Shown: positions 8,281 to 16,506 of the stretch, piece after piece
Numbering within the stretch: position 1 is the stretch's first letter
Layout: each line of letters begins with the position of its first letter
Assembly (NCBI RefSeq): GCF_002079305.1
Contig: NZ_CP015039.1
Location: 889,501 to 953,500 of the forward strand
Length of the DNA: 64,000 nucleotides
Direction of reading: 5' to 3'
From: Rhodovulum sp. P5
Lineage (GTDB): Bacteria > Pseudomonadota > Alphaproteobacteria > Rhodobacterales > Rhodobacteraceae
Made by a program: the position numbers and the translations under genes
Notes under the pieces: generated by a model
Told to the model about the DNA's origin: nothing
Seen by the model: only the letters and a program-made list of their open reading frames with translations
The model's database searches: none

Positions 8281-9492
8281 TCAGGTCGGTCTGGTGACTG
8301 TCAACTGGGTGACGTCGCAGTTTCCGCCGTGAAAGGTCGCCGCGCAAGAGGTGAGATACATGTTCCACATCCGCCGAAACCGCGTGTCGAAACCCAGCCC
8401 CGAGATCTCATCCCATTTGGCATTGAAGGTTTCGTGCCAGCGCCGCAGCGTCTGGGAATAGCTTTCCCCGAATTCCACCGACCGCGAAACCTCCAGCCCG
8501 GCCTGGCGGGCCTGATCGCGCAGGACCGTGGCGCTGGGCAGCATGCCGCCGGGGAAGATGTATTTCTGGATGAAGTCGACGCCCTTGCGGTAGATCTCGA
8601 ACCGGCGTTCCTGAACGGTGATGATCTGCAAGGTCGCGTGGCGGCCCGGATGCAGGCATTTGTGCAGGGTCTGGAAATAGATGGGCCAGTATTTCTCGCC
8701 CACCGCCTCGAACATCTCGATCGACGCGATGCCATCGTAACGGCCCTGTTCGTCGCGATAGTCCTGCAGCTTGATCTCTACCCGGTCCTGCAGCCCCGCG
8801 CGGCGGATGCGTTCCACGGCATAGTCATGCTGTTCGCGGCTGATGGTCAGCCCCGTCACCCGCAACCCCCGCTGACCGGCGGCGTATTCGGCAAAGCCAC
8901 CCCAGCCGCAGCCGATTTCCAGCACATGATCGCCCGGCTTCACCCCCATCTCGTCCACCATGGAGGCGTATTTCAACTCTTGCGCGTGTTCGAGGCTTTC
9001 CTGCCCGGTGCGGAACAGGGCCGAGGAATAGGTCATGCTCTCATCAAGCCACAGCGCGTAGAAATCGTTGCCCAGATCGTAATGCGCCGCGATGTTCTTG
9101 CGGGCCTGCCGCTTGGTGTTGCGTTGCAGCCAGAAGCGCAGGCGTTCATAGGCCCGCACCAGCCCCTGCCCCGGGAACCCGTCATAGATCTCATCATTGT
9201 CGGCATGGACCAGATCCATAAAGGCCTGAAGGTCGGGCGTGGACCATGCGCCATCCAGATACGCCTCGCAGAACCCAAGATCGCCCTCGCGGATCAGTCG
9301 GGCAAAGACCTCGTCATCATGGATGTCCAGTTCCGCTACTGGGCCGGGGCCGCGCCCTTCTGCCCGAAAGCGACGCCCGTCGGGCAGCACGAAGTCCAGC
9401 CGACCATGGGCCATGTGGCAGGCCACATCGAAAACCTGCGCGAAATAGCGCGGCAGGTCGTGCTGCCCTTTCGTCGATGTCAGTACGGTCAT
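8281..9492 (-). CDS. cfa: Cyclopropane-fatty-acid-synthase-type SAM methyltransferase
   Basis: 403 residues. The N-terminal 120 residues form the lipid-facing region of CFA synthases and the rest is a Rossmann methyltransferase: the entry motif IAAHYDLGNDFYALWLD, SAM motif I VLEIGCGWGGFAEYAA, and the family block SIEMFEAVGEKYW are all present. The expected reaction is SAM-dependent modification of membrane phospholipid acyl chains. In Rhodobacter sphaeroides the equivalent cfaA, next to phrA, belongs to the sigma-E singlet-oxygen response; the same gene pairing here suggests that role. True cyclopropanation versus another acyl methylation cannot be told from sequence. Confidence 0.9.
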   Translation of the reverse strand: MTVLTSTKGQHDLPRYFAQVFDVACHMAHGRLDFVLPDGRRFRAEGRGPGPVAELDIHDDEVFARLIREGDLGFCEAYLDGAWSTPDLQAFMDLVHADNDEIYDGFPGQGLVRAYERLRFWLQRNTKRQARKNIAAHYDLGNDFYALWLDESMTYSSALFRTGQESLEHAQELKYASMVDEMGVKPGDHVLEIGCGWGGFAEYAAGQRGLRVTGLTISREQHDYAVERIRRAGLQDRVEIKLQDYRDEQGRYDGIASIEMFEAVGEKYWPIYFQTLHKCLHPGRHATLQIITVQERRFEIYRKGVDFIQKYIFPGGMLPSATVLRDQARQAGLEVSRSVEFGESYSQTLRRWHETFNAKWDEISGLGFDTRFRRMWNMYLTSCAATFHGGNCDVTQLTVTRPT

Positions 9493-9551
9493 TCCCGGTT
9501 CCCCCTGTTCCTCGTTACCGCTTGATTATAGGCCGCGTTTCCCGCCACGCC

Positions 9552-10973
9552 CTAGAAATCGCGCGCCTCGTACGCCGCAAGCGCCCGTTTGCGCCCGTCT
9601 TCCACCGTCACGACCGGATCGGGATAAGGGTCGCCGGGCAACAGCCGCCAAGATTTCGGGATCGCGTCGAAATAGGACAGCGCCGTCTTTGACGGTGCCC
9701 GCCGCCCTTCCGCGATCCAGGCATCAACATAGGCGCGCTGCGGGTCGAATTTCTCCCGCTGGGTGATCGGGTTGAACACCCGGAAATAGGGCGCGGCATC
9801 CGGACCCGACCCCGCCGCCCATTGCCAGCCCATCGCGTTCGACGCCGGGTCCCAGTCGATCAGGCAGTCGGCAAACCAGTCAAGCCCGATCTTCCAGTGG
9901 CTCATCAGGTTCTTGGTCAGGTAAGAGGCCACGATCATCCGGGCGCGGTTGTGCATGGTGCCGGTCACGTAAAGCTCCCGCATGGCGGCATCGACGAAGG
10001 GGATGCCGGTGCGGCCCTGCTTCCACGCGGTGACCTCTGGCGTGGTGGCGTCCGCGTTCCACGGGAAGCGATCCCAGCCCTCTCGCCAGTTGCCGGTCGC
10101 GATATGGGGCGTGTGCCACAGCAGGTGATAGCCGAATTCGCGCCAGACCAGTTCCTTCAGGAAGGTCTCCGCCCCTTGCTTGCCTTCTTCCATCGCGCGA
10201 CGGCCCGCATGCCAACAGGTGCGCGGGGAGACCTCTCCATAGGTCAGGTTCTCCGACAGGCGGGACGTGCCGTGCGCCGCAGGAAAATCTCGCAGGTCCT
10301 TGTAGTCGGCGATCCGGTCGGCAACGAAGGCGCCCAGACGGCCCAGCGCGGCGTCTTCCCCCGCCAGCGCATGTTCGGCGACAACTGCCGCGCCACGGCG
10401 CATCGCAGCGCCCATCTGCATGTCCGAAAGATCGTCGGAGGCAGGCCAGTTGTCAGGCGCTGGGATGTGTCCCGGCGCGGGCGTCGGCTCCGGCACGGCC
10501 TGTCCCCGCACCGTTTTCCAGAAGGGCGTGAAGACCTTGTAGAAATCGCCGGTCTTCGTCTCCACCGTCCAGGGTTCGAACAACAGGTGCCCGGCGACCG
10601 AGCGTGCCTCCACCCCGTCGTCCTTCAGCGCGGCCTTCGCGGCCTTGTCGCGCTCGATGCTTGGCGCGTCATAGACGCGGGTCCAGACAACGGCACCGGC
10701 CCCTGTTTCCCGTATCAGCGCGCGCAACACGTCAAGCGCACGCCCCCGGCGCAGGATCAGGCGCGACTTGCGGTTGGAAAGGGTCTTGCCAAATGCCTCC
10801 ACCCCCAGACCCAACCGCCATTTCGGCGCGGACCCAAGCGTTTCTGCCACCTCATCCAGAATGAAGACCGGAATGACCGGGCTGCCCGCTTCGCAGGCGG
10901 CCTGAAGCGCGGGGTTGTCCGTAAGACGCAGATCGCGCCTGACCCACCAGAGGACGGGGGCATGCCCTGACAT
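9552..10973 (-). CDS. phrA: Deoxyribodipyrimidine photolyase
   Basis: 473 residues, the usual size for a class I CPD photolyase. The N-terminal antenna domain opens with VLWWVRRDLRLTDNPAL; the C-terminal FAD domain has the TSRLSENLTYGEVSPRT block and the highly conserved region with WQWAAGSGPDAAPYFRVFNP. It repairs UV pyrimidine dimers in DNA using blue light. It heads the phr-cfa-trgA-trgB-cysK gene train; in Rhodobacter sphaeroides phrA is under sigma-E control. A weak sigma-E-like site lies just upstream (11,011-11,036). Confidence 0.94.
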   Translation of the reverse strand: MSGHAPVLWWVRRDLRLTDNPALQAACEAGSPVIPVFILDEVAETLGSAPKWRLGLGVEAFGKTLSNRKSRLILRRGRALDVLRALIRETGAGAVVWTRVYDAPSIERDKAAKAALKDDGVEARSVAGHLLFEPWTVETKTGDFYKVFTPFWKTVRGQAVPEPTPAPGHIPAPDNWPASDDLSDMQMGAAMRRGAAVVAEHALAGEDAALGRLGAFVADRIADYKDLRDFPAAHGTSRLSENLTYGEVSPRTCWHAGRRAMEEGKQGAETFLKELVWREFGYHLLWHTPHIATGNWREGWDRFPWNADATTPEVTAWKQGRTGIPFVDAAMRELYVTGTMHNRARMIVASYLTKNLMSHWKIGLDWFADCLIDWDPASNAMGWQWAAGSGPDAAPYFRVFNPITQREKFDPQRAYVDAWIAEGRRAPSKTALSYFDAIPKSWRLLPGDPYPDPVVTVEDGRKRALAAYEARDF

Positions 10974-11007
10974 GTTTCTTGTTATCCGTTGCCTGAGGGA
11001 TGGCGTT

Positions 11008-12237
11008 TCAGACTTCGCTATCTAGGGCGGCGATCAGGCGGTCAACCTCTTCGGGCAGGGTGTAGTGCAGAAGGCTCAGCCGCAGAACGCCCTTGGCCGG
11101 GTCTACCCCCATCGCCTGCAAGAGCCGCGGCGCGTAGAAGTCGCCGCCCCCCGCCAGAACGCCGTGCCGGGCAAGGCGTGCGGCCGCCTTTGCCCCCGGT
11201 TCCGACAGGGCGAGCGAAACGGTCGGCACGCGCCCCGCCGTCGCCTGATCAGGCCCCAGCACCCGAAGCTCGGGCCGGGCGCAAAGATATGACATCAGCG
11301 GAGAAAGGATCGCGGTCTCCCGCTCTCGGATCAGGTCGGCCACCATGTCGGCACGCGCGCGGGCATCACGCCCACCGCGGAAGTGGTGCTCATAGACCGC
11401 ATCGACATAGTCGCAGATCCCGGCACAGGCCGCGACCTGCGCATGATCGGGCCCGGCAGGGGCGAAGCGCTTGACCGTGTCATCGCCATTGAACCCGTGC
11501 CCCTGATTGGGCAACTGGTGGGCCAGTTCGCGCGCAACGCACATCACGCCCTGATGCGGCCCGAAGGTCTTGTAGGCCGAGAACAGGTAGATGTCGGCGC
11601 CCAGCGCGCCCACATTCGGCAGCCCGTGCGGGGCAAGGCTGACCCCGTCGACGCAGGACAGCGCCCCGGCGTCTCTCACCATGGCGCAGATGGCGGCGGC
11701 GTCATTGACCTCCCCCAGAATGTTGGAGGCATGGGGAAAACAGACCAGCGCGACCCGGTCGTCCAGCAAGGCCGACAGCCGGCCGGGGTCCAGATGCCCG
11801 GTGTCGGGGTCGACCTGCCATTCGCGGATCTCGACCCCATCCTCGGCCAGCCGCCGCCACGGGCCGGTATTGGCCTCGTGATCCTGATTGGTGACGACGA
11901 TGGCCGCGCCGTTGGGCAGCCATTGCCGGAACGCCTGCGCCAAGACATAGGTGTTGGCGCTTGTGGACGGTCCGAAATGCACCTCGTCCCGGCCCACGCC
12001 CAGATGCGCGGCAAGCCGGGTGCGGGCCTCGTCCATCTCCTCGCCGGCGAGTTGAGAGGTCGCGTAGGCGCCGTAAGGCTGCACCTTTCGCTCGTTATAG
12101 AACCGGTGCATCCGCCAGATCACGTAGCGGCAGGAAAACGATCCCCCCGCGTTTTCGGCGAAGACCTTTTCGCGCAGGTCCTTGTGTCCGAAGGCCGGAA
12201 ACTGGTTGCGGACGAAGTCTGCATCGAAGGCGGCCAT
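11008..12237 (-). CDS. Class V PLP-dependent aminotransferase (cysteine desulfurase-like)
   Basis: 409 residues of fold-type I. The PLP lysine lies in YLFSAYKTFGPHQGV (about residue 226), with upstream cofactor-contacting motifs FGPSTSANTYVLAQAF, the Asp-containing CVDGVSLAPHG and TNQDHEANTGPW. The lack of an NifS/IscS-type catalytic-Cys loop argues against iron-sulfur desulfurase function; this subgroup includes SufS-like and selenocysteine-lyase-like proteins of unknown substrate. It lies 35 bases upstream of phr on the same strand, so it may share a transcript. No partner gene points to a substrate. Confidence 0.85.
   Translation of the reverse strand: MAAFDADFVRNQFPAFGHKDLREKVFAENAGGSFSCRYVIWRMHRFYNERKVQPYGAYATSQLAGEEMDEARTRLAAHLGVGRDEVHFGPSTSANTYVLAQAFRQWLPNGAAIVVTNQDHEANTGPWRRLAEDGVEIREWQVDPDTGHLDPGRLSALLDDRVALVCFPHASNILGEVNDAAAICAMVRDAGALSCVDGVSLAPHGLPNVGALGADIYLFSAYKTFGPHQGVMCVARELAHQLPNQGHGFNGDDTVKRFAPAGPDHAQVAACAGICDYVDAVYEHHFRGGRDARARADMVADLIRERETAILSPLMSYLCARPELRVLGPDQATAGRVPTVSLALSEPGAKAAARLARHGVLAGGGDFYAPRLLQAMGVDPAKGVLRLSLLHYTLPEEVDRLIAALDSEV
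11011..11036 (-). promoter_or_regulatory. Weak sigma-E-like promoter candidate before phr
   Basis: On the minus strand TGATCG (11,036-11,031), 14 bases, then GAAGTC (11,016-11,011), resembling the TGATCC / TAAGT pattern of the Rhodobacter RpoE regulon. It overlaps the end of the upstream aminotransferase gene and would give a leader of about 30 bases for phr. Confidence 0.25.
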
Positions 12238-12278
12238 CGGGTCCCCGGACAGAAATTGGCGGTTAGATCCTCTCTAAT

Positions 12279-12335
12279 CGGCGTGCTGGCCCGTTACAAC
12301 CAGTTGAAATCTAAGCTGATCGGGCTAGCACGCCG
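12279..12335. repeat. Long imperfect inverted repeat
   Basis: Arms CGGCGTGCTGGCCCG (12,279-12,293) and CGGGCTAGCACGCCG (12,321-12,335) pair at 14 of 15 positions around a 27-base AT-richer loop. It lies between the BCCT transporter stop and the aminotransferase start, both on the minus strand. It has no T tract on the transcribed side, so a classical terminator is unlikely. Confidence 0.8.
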
Positions 12336-12350
12336 AAAAAGCGGGCAGAT

Positions 12351-14051
12351 TCAGCGTCGCTCGCTCATCAACCCCCGGAAAATCGCGAAGCACATCAGGA
12401 GCAACACGAGGGTAAACGGCAGACCCGTCGAGATCACCGCCGCCTGAAGCGCGGTCAGGCCGCCGCCCAGAAGCAGCACGATCGCAACCGCCCCCTCGAA
12501 CGTGGCCCAGAACACCCGCTGCGGCACAGGCGCGTCGATCTTGCCGCCCGCGGTGATCGTGTCGATCACAAGGCTACCGGAGTCCGACGAGGTCACGAAG
12601 AACACGATCACAAGCACGATCCCGATCACCGAGGTAATGGTCGCAAGCGGCAGTTCCTTCAGCATCTCGAACAGTTGCACTTCGAGAGAGGCGTCCTGCA
12701 CGGCGGTATAGCCATCCTGAACGACCTGCTGGATCGCGACGCCGCCAAAGACGCTCATCCACAAAACGCAGACAAGGCTGGGAACCAGCAGCACGGCGAT
12801 CACGAATTCACGCACCGTGCGGCCACGGCTGACCCGGGCGATGAACATGCCAACGAAGGGCGACCATGAGATCCACCATGCCCAGTAGAACGACGTCCAG
12901 CCCTGGGCAAAGTTCACGTCGTCCCGCCCGAACGGCATCGACAGCGCCGGCAGGTTCTGGATGTAGGCCCAGAGATTGGCGCCAAACCCCGTCAGGATCG
13001 CCATGGTCGGGCCAACCAGCAGCACGAAGACCAACAGCAGGGCCGCCAGCCCCATGTTGATCTCCGACAGCACCTTGACGCCGCCATCAAGACCGCGAAC
13101 CACCGACAGCAGGGCAATCGCCGTGATCGCGGTAATCAGAAGCACCAGAAGCATGGTGGAGTCGACCGCAGGATCGGCGTTGCCGTAGGGAATGCCAAGG
13201 AACGCGCGGGTGCCCGCCTCTGAATCGCCAGTGCCGAACAGGAAGGTCAGGCCCGACGCGGCTTGTTTCGCCCCCAGCCCAAGCGAGGTGGCCAGCCCGA
13301 ACAGCGTGGCGAAGACCGCCAGCGTGTCGACCACATGGCCCCACCAGCCCCAGATGCGTTCCCCGAAAATCGGGTAGAAGGCGGAGCGGATCGTCAGCGG
13401 AAGCCCCTTGTTGTACGTGAACAGCGCCAAGGCAAGCGCAACGATGGCGTAGATCGCCCAAGGGTGCAGACCCCAATGGAAGATGGTCGCCGACATGCCG
13501 AGCCGGATCGCCCCGGTTTCATCGCCGGCCGCCGCCCCCAGCGGAGCCCAGTCGGTACGCACGCCGTCTTCGCCCACCGTGATCCCGCCCATCGAGGTCG
13601 AATAGTGGCTCAGCGGTTCCGACACGCCATAGAACATCAGCCCGATGCCCATGCCCGCGGCGAACAGCATCGCGAACCAGCCGATATAGCTGTAGTCGGG
13701 TGTCGCCTCGTCCCCACCCAGCCGCACATTGCCCAACGGCAACACGATCAACAGCAGGCAGAACAGCACAAAGATGTTGGCCGCGCCAAGGAAGAACCAG
13801 TCGAAGGTGCTGGTCAGGAACGGGCGCAACCGGCCGAACATGTCTGCCGCCTGATCGGGCAAGGCCAGCGCGTAGAACACGAAGGCCACGATGGTCAGCC
13901 CCGAGACCAGGAACACCGGATTGTGGATGTCAAAGCCGAACGGGCCGACGCTGCCCTCGATATTGTCCTGCCCGATGGAATAGTCGGTGTCGATCAGGTT
14001 CACCTCCCCTTCGGGCTCGGGAATTCCCTCGGGTGTCAGATTGTCTGTCAT
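12351..14051 (-). CDS. BCCT family betaine/choline/carnitine transporter
   Basis: 566 residues with about twelve membrane helices. The family signature is present near residue 340: GWTSFYWAWWISWSPFVGMF followed by ARVSRGRT, and the helix-4 region has the Gly-rich GMGIGLMFYGVSEPLSHY motif. Such carriers import quaternary ammonium compounds or DMSP driven by Na+ or H+; the substrate cannot be read reliably. ATG 14,051 was chosen over an upstream in-frame ATG because an AAAGGA ribosome site precedes it and the extra 45 residues are unlike any transporter. The gene 46 bases upstream encodes a universal stress protein; a UspA protein next to an osmolyte transporter is a recurring association. Confidence 0.92.
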   Translation of the reverse strand: MTDNLTPEGIPEPEGEVNLIDTDYSIGQDNIEGSVGPFGFDIHNPVFLVSGLTIVAFVFYALALPDQAADMFGRLRPFLTSTFDWFFLGAANIFVLFCLLLIVLPLGNVRLGGDEATPDYSYIGWFAMLFAAGMGIGLMFYGVSEPLSHYSTSMGGITVGEDGVRTDWAPLGAAAGDETGAIRLGMSATIFHWGLHPWAIYAIVALALALFTYNKGLPLTIRSAFYPIFGERIWGWWGHVVDTLAVFATLFGLATSLGLGAKQAASGLTFLFGTGDSEAGTRAFLGIPYGNADPAVDSTMLLVLLITAITAIALLSVVRGLDGGVKVLSEINMGLAALLLVFVLLVGPTMAILTGFGANLWAYIQNLPALSMPFGRDDVNFAQGWTSFYWAWWISWSPFVGMFIARVSRGRTVREFVIAVLLVPSLVCVLWMSVFGGVAIQQVVQDGYTAVQDASLEVQLFEMLKELPLATITSVIGIVLVIVFFVTSSDSGSLVIDTITAGGKIDAPVPQRVFWATFEGAVAIVLLLGGGLTALQAAVISTGLPFTLVLLLMCFAIFRGLMSERR

Positions 14052-14097
14052 GAATTGTCCTTTTGCTATCGCCGGGATGGAATGACTGCGGCGCGCC

Positions 14098-14523
14098 TCA
14101 GTCCTCGTGCTCGCGCACAAGGAAGATCGAGGCATGGGCATGCAGCGCCAGCTTGCCCCCGTGGGATGGCCACACGTAATCGCCAAGGGTCGGCATGTGG
14201 GACCCCATCACCACCAGATCGGCGCCGATTTCCTGCCGGACCTCGCGGATCGCGTGATCCAGATCGACGGCGGGATCGTGGCTGACCACGGTCTTGGCCG
14301 CGGCGGTGATCCCGTGCTCGGACGCCTGGCCTTTCGCGAAGGCGTCAAGCTTGTCGGCGAATTCCTCCGGACTGTGGGCCACCTTTCCGGGCTGCGGCGT
14401 GGTCACCGCGACATAGGTCACCCCGATGCCGTAGTGGCGGGCGAGGTCTGCTGTGGCCTCCAGCGCCCGCGTCAGCCGGTCGATATGGGCCAGATCGACC
14501 GGGGCCAGTATGTGATTGAACAC
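14098..14523 (-). CDS. Universal stress protein family (UspA-like)
   Basis: 141 residues with the Usp fold pattern: N-terminal VFNHILAPVDLAHIDRLTRAL, and the C-terminal nucleotide loop LVVMGSHMPTLGDYVWPSHG ending HASIFLVRE. The classical Gly-spaced ATP loop is only partly matched. The start is GTG 14,523, six bases after a GGGAG ribosome site; a longer ATG frame adds an Arg-rich, unconserved leader. Together with the BCCT transporter downstream it probably forms an osmotic or stress-linked pair, as in the TeaD/TeaABC arrangement in other bacteria (analogy only). Confidence 0.88.
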   Translation of the reverse strand: MFNHILAPVDLAHIDRLTRALEATADLARHYGIGVTYVAVTTPQPGKVAHSPEEFADKLDAFAKGQASEHGITAAAKTVVSHDPAVDLDHAIREVRQEIGADLVVMGSHMPTLGDYVWPSHGGKLALHAHASIFLVREHED

Positions 14524-14718
14524 ATCGCACTCCCTTTTGGGACGCCCGGAACGGTCTGCGGCGCAGCGCACCGCGCGCAGCCGGGCGCGCGTGTCGGATT
14601 TACGGGGAATGGTTCGTGTCCGCGCGATTTCCCCTGACCGAGAGCCTAGCAGAAATGGTTAACCAGACAACCACGGGGATCGGAATGGGTGCAATGCGCC
14701 CGACACCGCTTTGCTTTC

Positions 14719-14756
14719 AAAAGGAAAGGCGCCCTACCGAACGGCAAAGGGCGCCT
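14719..14756 (-). terminator. Rho-independent terminator after acuI
   Basis: A perfect 9-bp stem AGGCGCCCT/AGGGCGCCT (14,727-14,735 with 14,748-14,756) and 12-base loop, followed on the minus strand by TTTCCTTTT. It lies 66 bases past the acuI stop. Confidence 0.85.
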
Positions 14757-14821
14757 GCCGCCGTTCACCGCGGTCAGGCGCCCCATTTATCGGTCTGTGC
14801 GCGGGCGGCGGTTCGGGCCGG

Positions 14822-15814
14822 TCAGGCGTTGACGTCGACGACCACGCGCCCCTTGACCTTGCCCTTCAGGATATCGGCGCCCAGCCCCGGCAGATCGCCC
14901 AGCGTCGCGGGCTGGATCATCGCCTCCAGCGTCTCCATCGGCAGGTCTGTAGCAATCCGGCCCCAGGCGCGCACGCGGTCCTCATACGGGCGCATCACGC
15001 TGTCGATGCCCAGCAGATTCACACCCCGCAGGATGAAGGGCGTGATCAGCGCGCCCTCGATCACCGCCCCCCCGGCCAGACCCACGGCGGCAACAGAGGT
15101 GCCGTATTTCATCTGCTTCAGCACCCGGCCCAGCATCACACCGGCCACCGCATCGACGCAGCCCGACCAGCGTTCGCTTTCCAAAGGCTTGCGGGTGACC
15201 TCCGCAAATTCCTCCCGCGGGACGATCTCGGTCGCGCCCAAGCCGTTGAGGTAGTCCGCCGTCTCCGGCCGCCCGGTGACGGCCGCAACCTCATGGCCCA
15301 GCTTGGCCAGGATCGCCGTTGCCACCGACCCCACACCGCCCGCGGCCCCGGTGACCAGCACCGGCCCCTGCCCGGGTTTCAGCCCGTGATCTTCCAGCGC
15401 CATGACCGACAGCATCGCGGTGAAGCCCGCCGTGCCCACCGCCATCGCCGCGCGTGTGGTCAGCCCGTCGGGCAAGGGCACCAGCCAGTCGGCCTTGACC
15501 CGCGCCTTTTGCGCATAGCCGCCCCAGTGCACCTCTCCCACGCGCCAGCCGGTCAGCACGACGCGGTCGCCGGGTTTGTAACGGTCGTCGGCGCTTTCCT
15601 CGACCACCCCGGCGAAATCGATGCCGGGGACATGGGGGTAATTGCGCACCAGACCGCCACCGGGGCCGACGCACAGGCCATCCTTGTAGTTCAGCGTGGA
15701 ATATTCGACCGCGACGGTGACATCGCCCTCGGGCAGGCGGCTTTCGTCAAGCTCCTGCACGGCGGCATGGGTCTTTCCGTCCTCGTCCTTTTCGACGACC
15801 AGCGCCTTGAACAT
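14822..15814 (-). CDS. acuI: Acrylyl-CoA reductase (NADPH) AcuI
   Basis: 330-residue zinc-independent medium-chain reductase of the YhdH/AcuI group. Seen: the MFKALVVEKDEDGKTHAAVQEL start typical of AcuI, the substrate region STLNYKDGLCV, the PGIDFAGVVEES block and the NADPH-binding VTGAAGGVGSVATAIL. It reduces toxic acryloyl-CoA to propionyl-CoA in DMSP and 3-hydroxypropionate metabolism, common in marine Rhodobacterales. A GAGGGAGGA ribosome site precedes ATG 15,814, and a strong terminator follows. No DMSP lyase or acuR lies beside it here, so it is an isolated copy. Confidence 0.94.
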   Translation of the reverse strand: MFKALVVEKDEDGKTHAAVQELDESRLPEGDVTVAVEYSTLNYKDGLCVGPGGGLVRNYPHVPGIDFAGVVEESADDRYKPGDRVVLTGWRVGEVHWGGYAQKARVKADWLVPLPDGLTTRAAMAVGTAGFTAMLSVMALEDHGLKPGQGPVLVTGAAGGVGSVATAILAKLGHEVAAVTGRPETADYLNGLGATEIVPREEFAEVTRKPLESERWSGCVDAVAGVMLGRVLKQMKYGTSVAAVGLAGGAVIEGALITPFILRGVNLLGIDSVMRPYEDRVRAWGRIATDLPMETLEAMIQPATLGDLPGLGADILKGKVKGRVVVDVNA

Positions 15815-15837
15815 CTCGTTCTCCTCCCTCGCAAAAC

Positions 15838-16359
15838 CTACCCGAGCAGATCGGGCATCAATATCAGATCGGACGGGGCGGTGGTGGCCCCGGCTGCGGT
15901 CAGCATCGCATGGATCTGCCCGCGGTGATGGGTCTGATGGTTGAACATGTGCACCACACACATCGACAGCGGCAGCGTCATATCGCGCTTCTCTGCCCCC
16001 GAATACCATGTCAGATCGCCGTCAAGGCTGCCATCGCGCAGGGCCTGCGCCCAGCGGCTGATCCGGGCATCGGTGATCTGGCGTTTGGAGCGCAACTCCG
16101 CCCATTCGGTGACGAATTGGGCGCTGTCCGACAGCCCCGGCTTCGGCCGCTCCCACCCGTCGAGGCGCGACATCCACATGTGATCGGCCCACAGAAGATG
16201 CGACAGCGTCCCCCGGATCGAGCCCCAGAACGCGCCGCCGTCAACCTCACGCGTTTCTTCGGGCAGGGCCCCTGCCGTCTCGAAAGCGGCACGGTTCTGC
16301 CAGCGGTTATAGCGGGCCATCATCTGGCACCACGCGGGCGTGACCACGGCGTTCTGCAT
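15838..16359 (-). CDS. DinB family metal-binding protein
   Basis: 173 residues of the four-helix DinB/YfiT bundle. Three conserved histidines are placed as in the family: SHLLWADHMW (about residue 53) and the C-terminal HQTHHRGQIHAML (about residues 142-150), expected to hold a divalent metal. Members act as thiol-dependent transferases or have unknown function; nothing here shows a substrate. ATG 16,359 has an AGGAGAGG ribosome site. It is 23 bases upstream of acuI on the same strand and could be cotranscribed with it. Confidence 0.88.
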   Translation of the reverse strand: MQNAVVTPAWCQMMARYNRWQNRAAFETAGALPEETREVDGGAFWGSIRGTLSHLLWADHMWMSRLDGWERPKPGLSDSAQFVTEWAELRSKRQITDARISRWAQALRDGSLDGDLTWYSGAEKRDMTLPLSMCVVHMFNHQTHHRGQIHAMLTAAGATTAPSDLILMPDLLG

Positions 16360-16506
16360 CTGGGCCTCTCCTTGTTGGACTCCCCTTTTGGCAGAGCTTC
16401 GCACCCGATGCGACCCCCCATCATGTCCGCCCCACGATCCCCCTTGAGCGGTTCCCTGCCTGAAGCTACCGTGAGTTGAAACCAACCCAGCAAAGGGGAA
16501 GACGAC

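Noticed and set aside
6680..8368. A 562-codon frame starting upstream of TrgB
   Set aside because: Its first 187 residues read through trgA out of frame and match nothing; TrgB begins at TTG 7,807.
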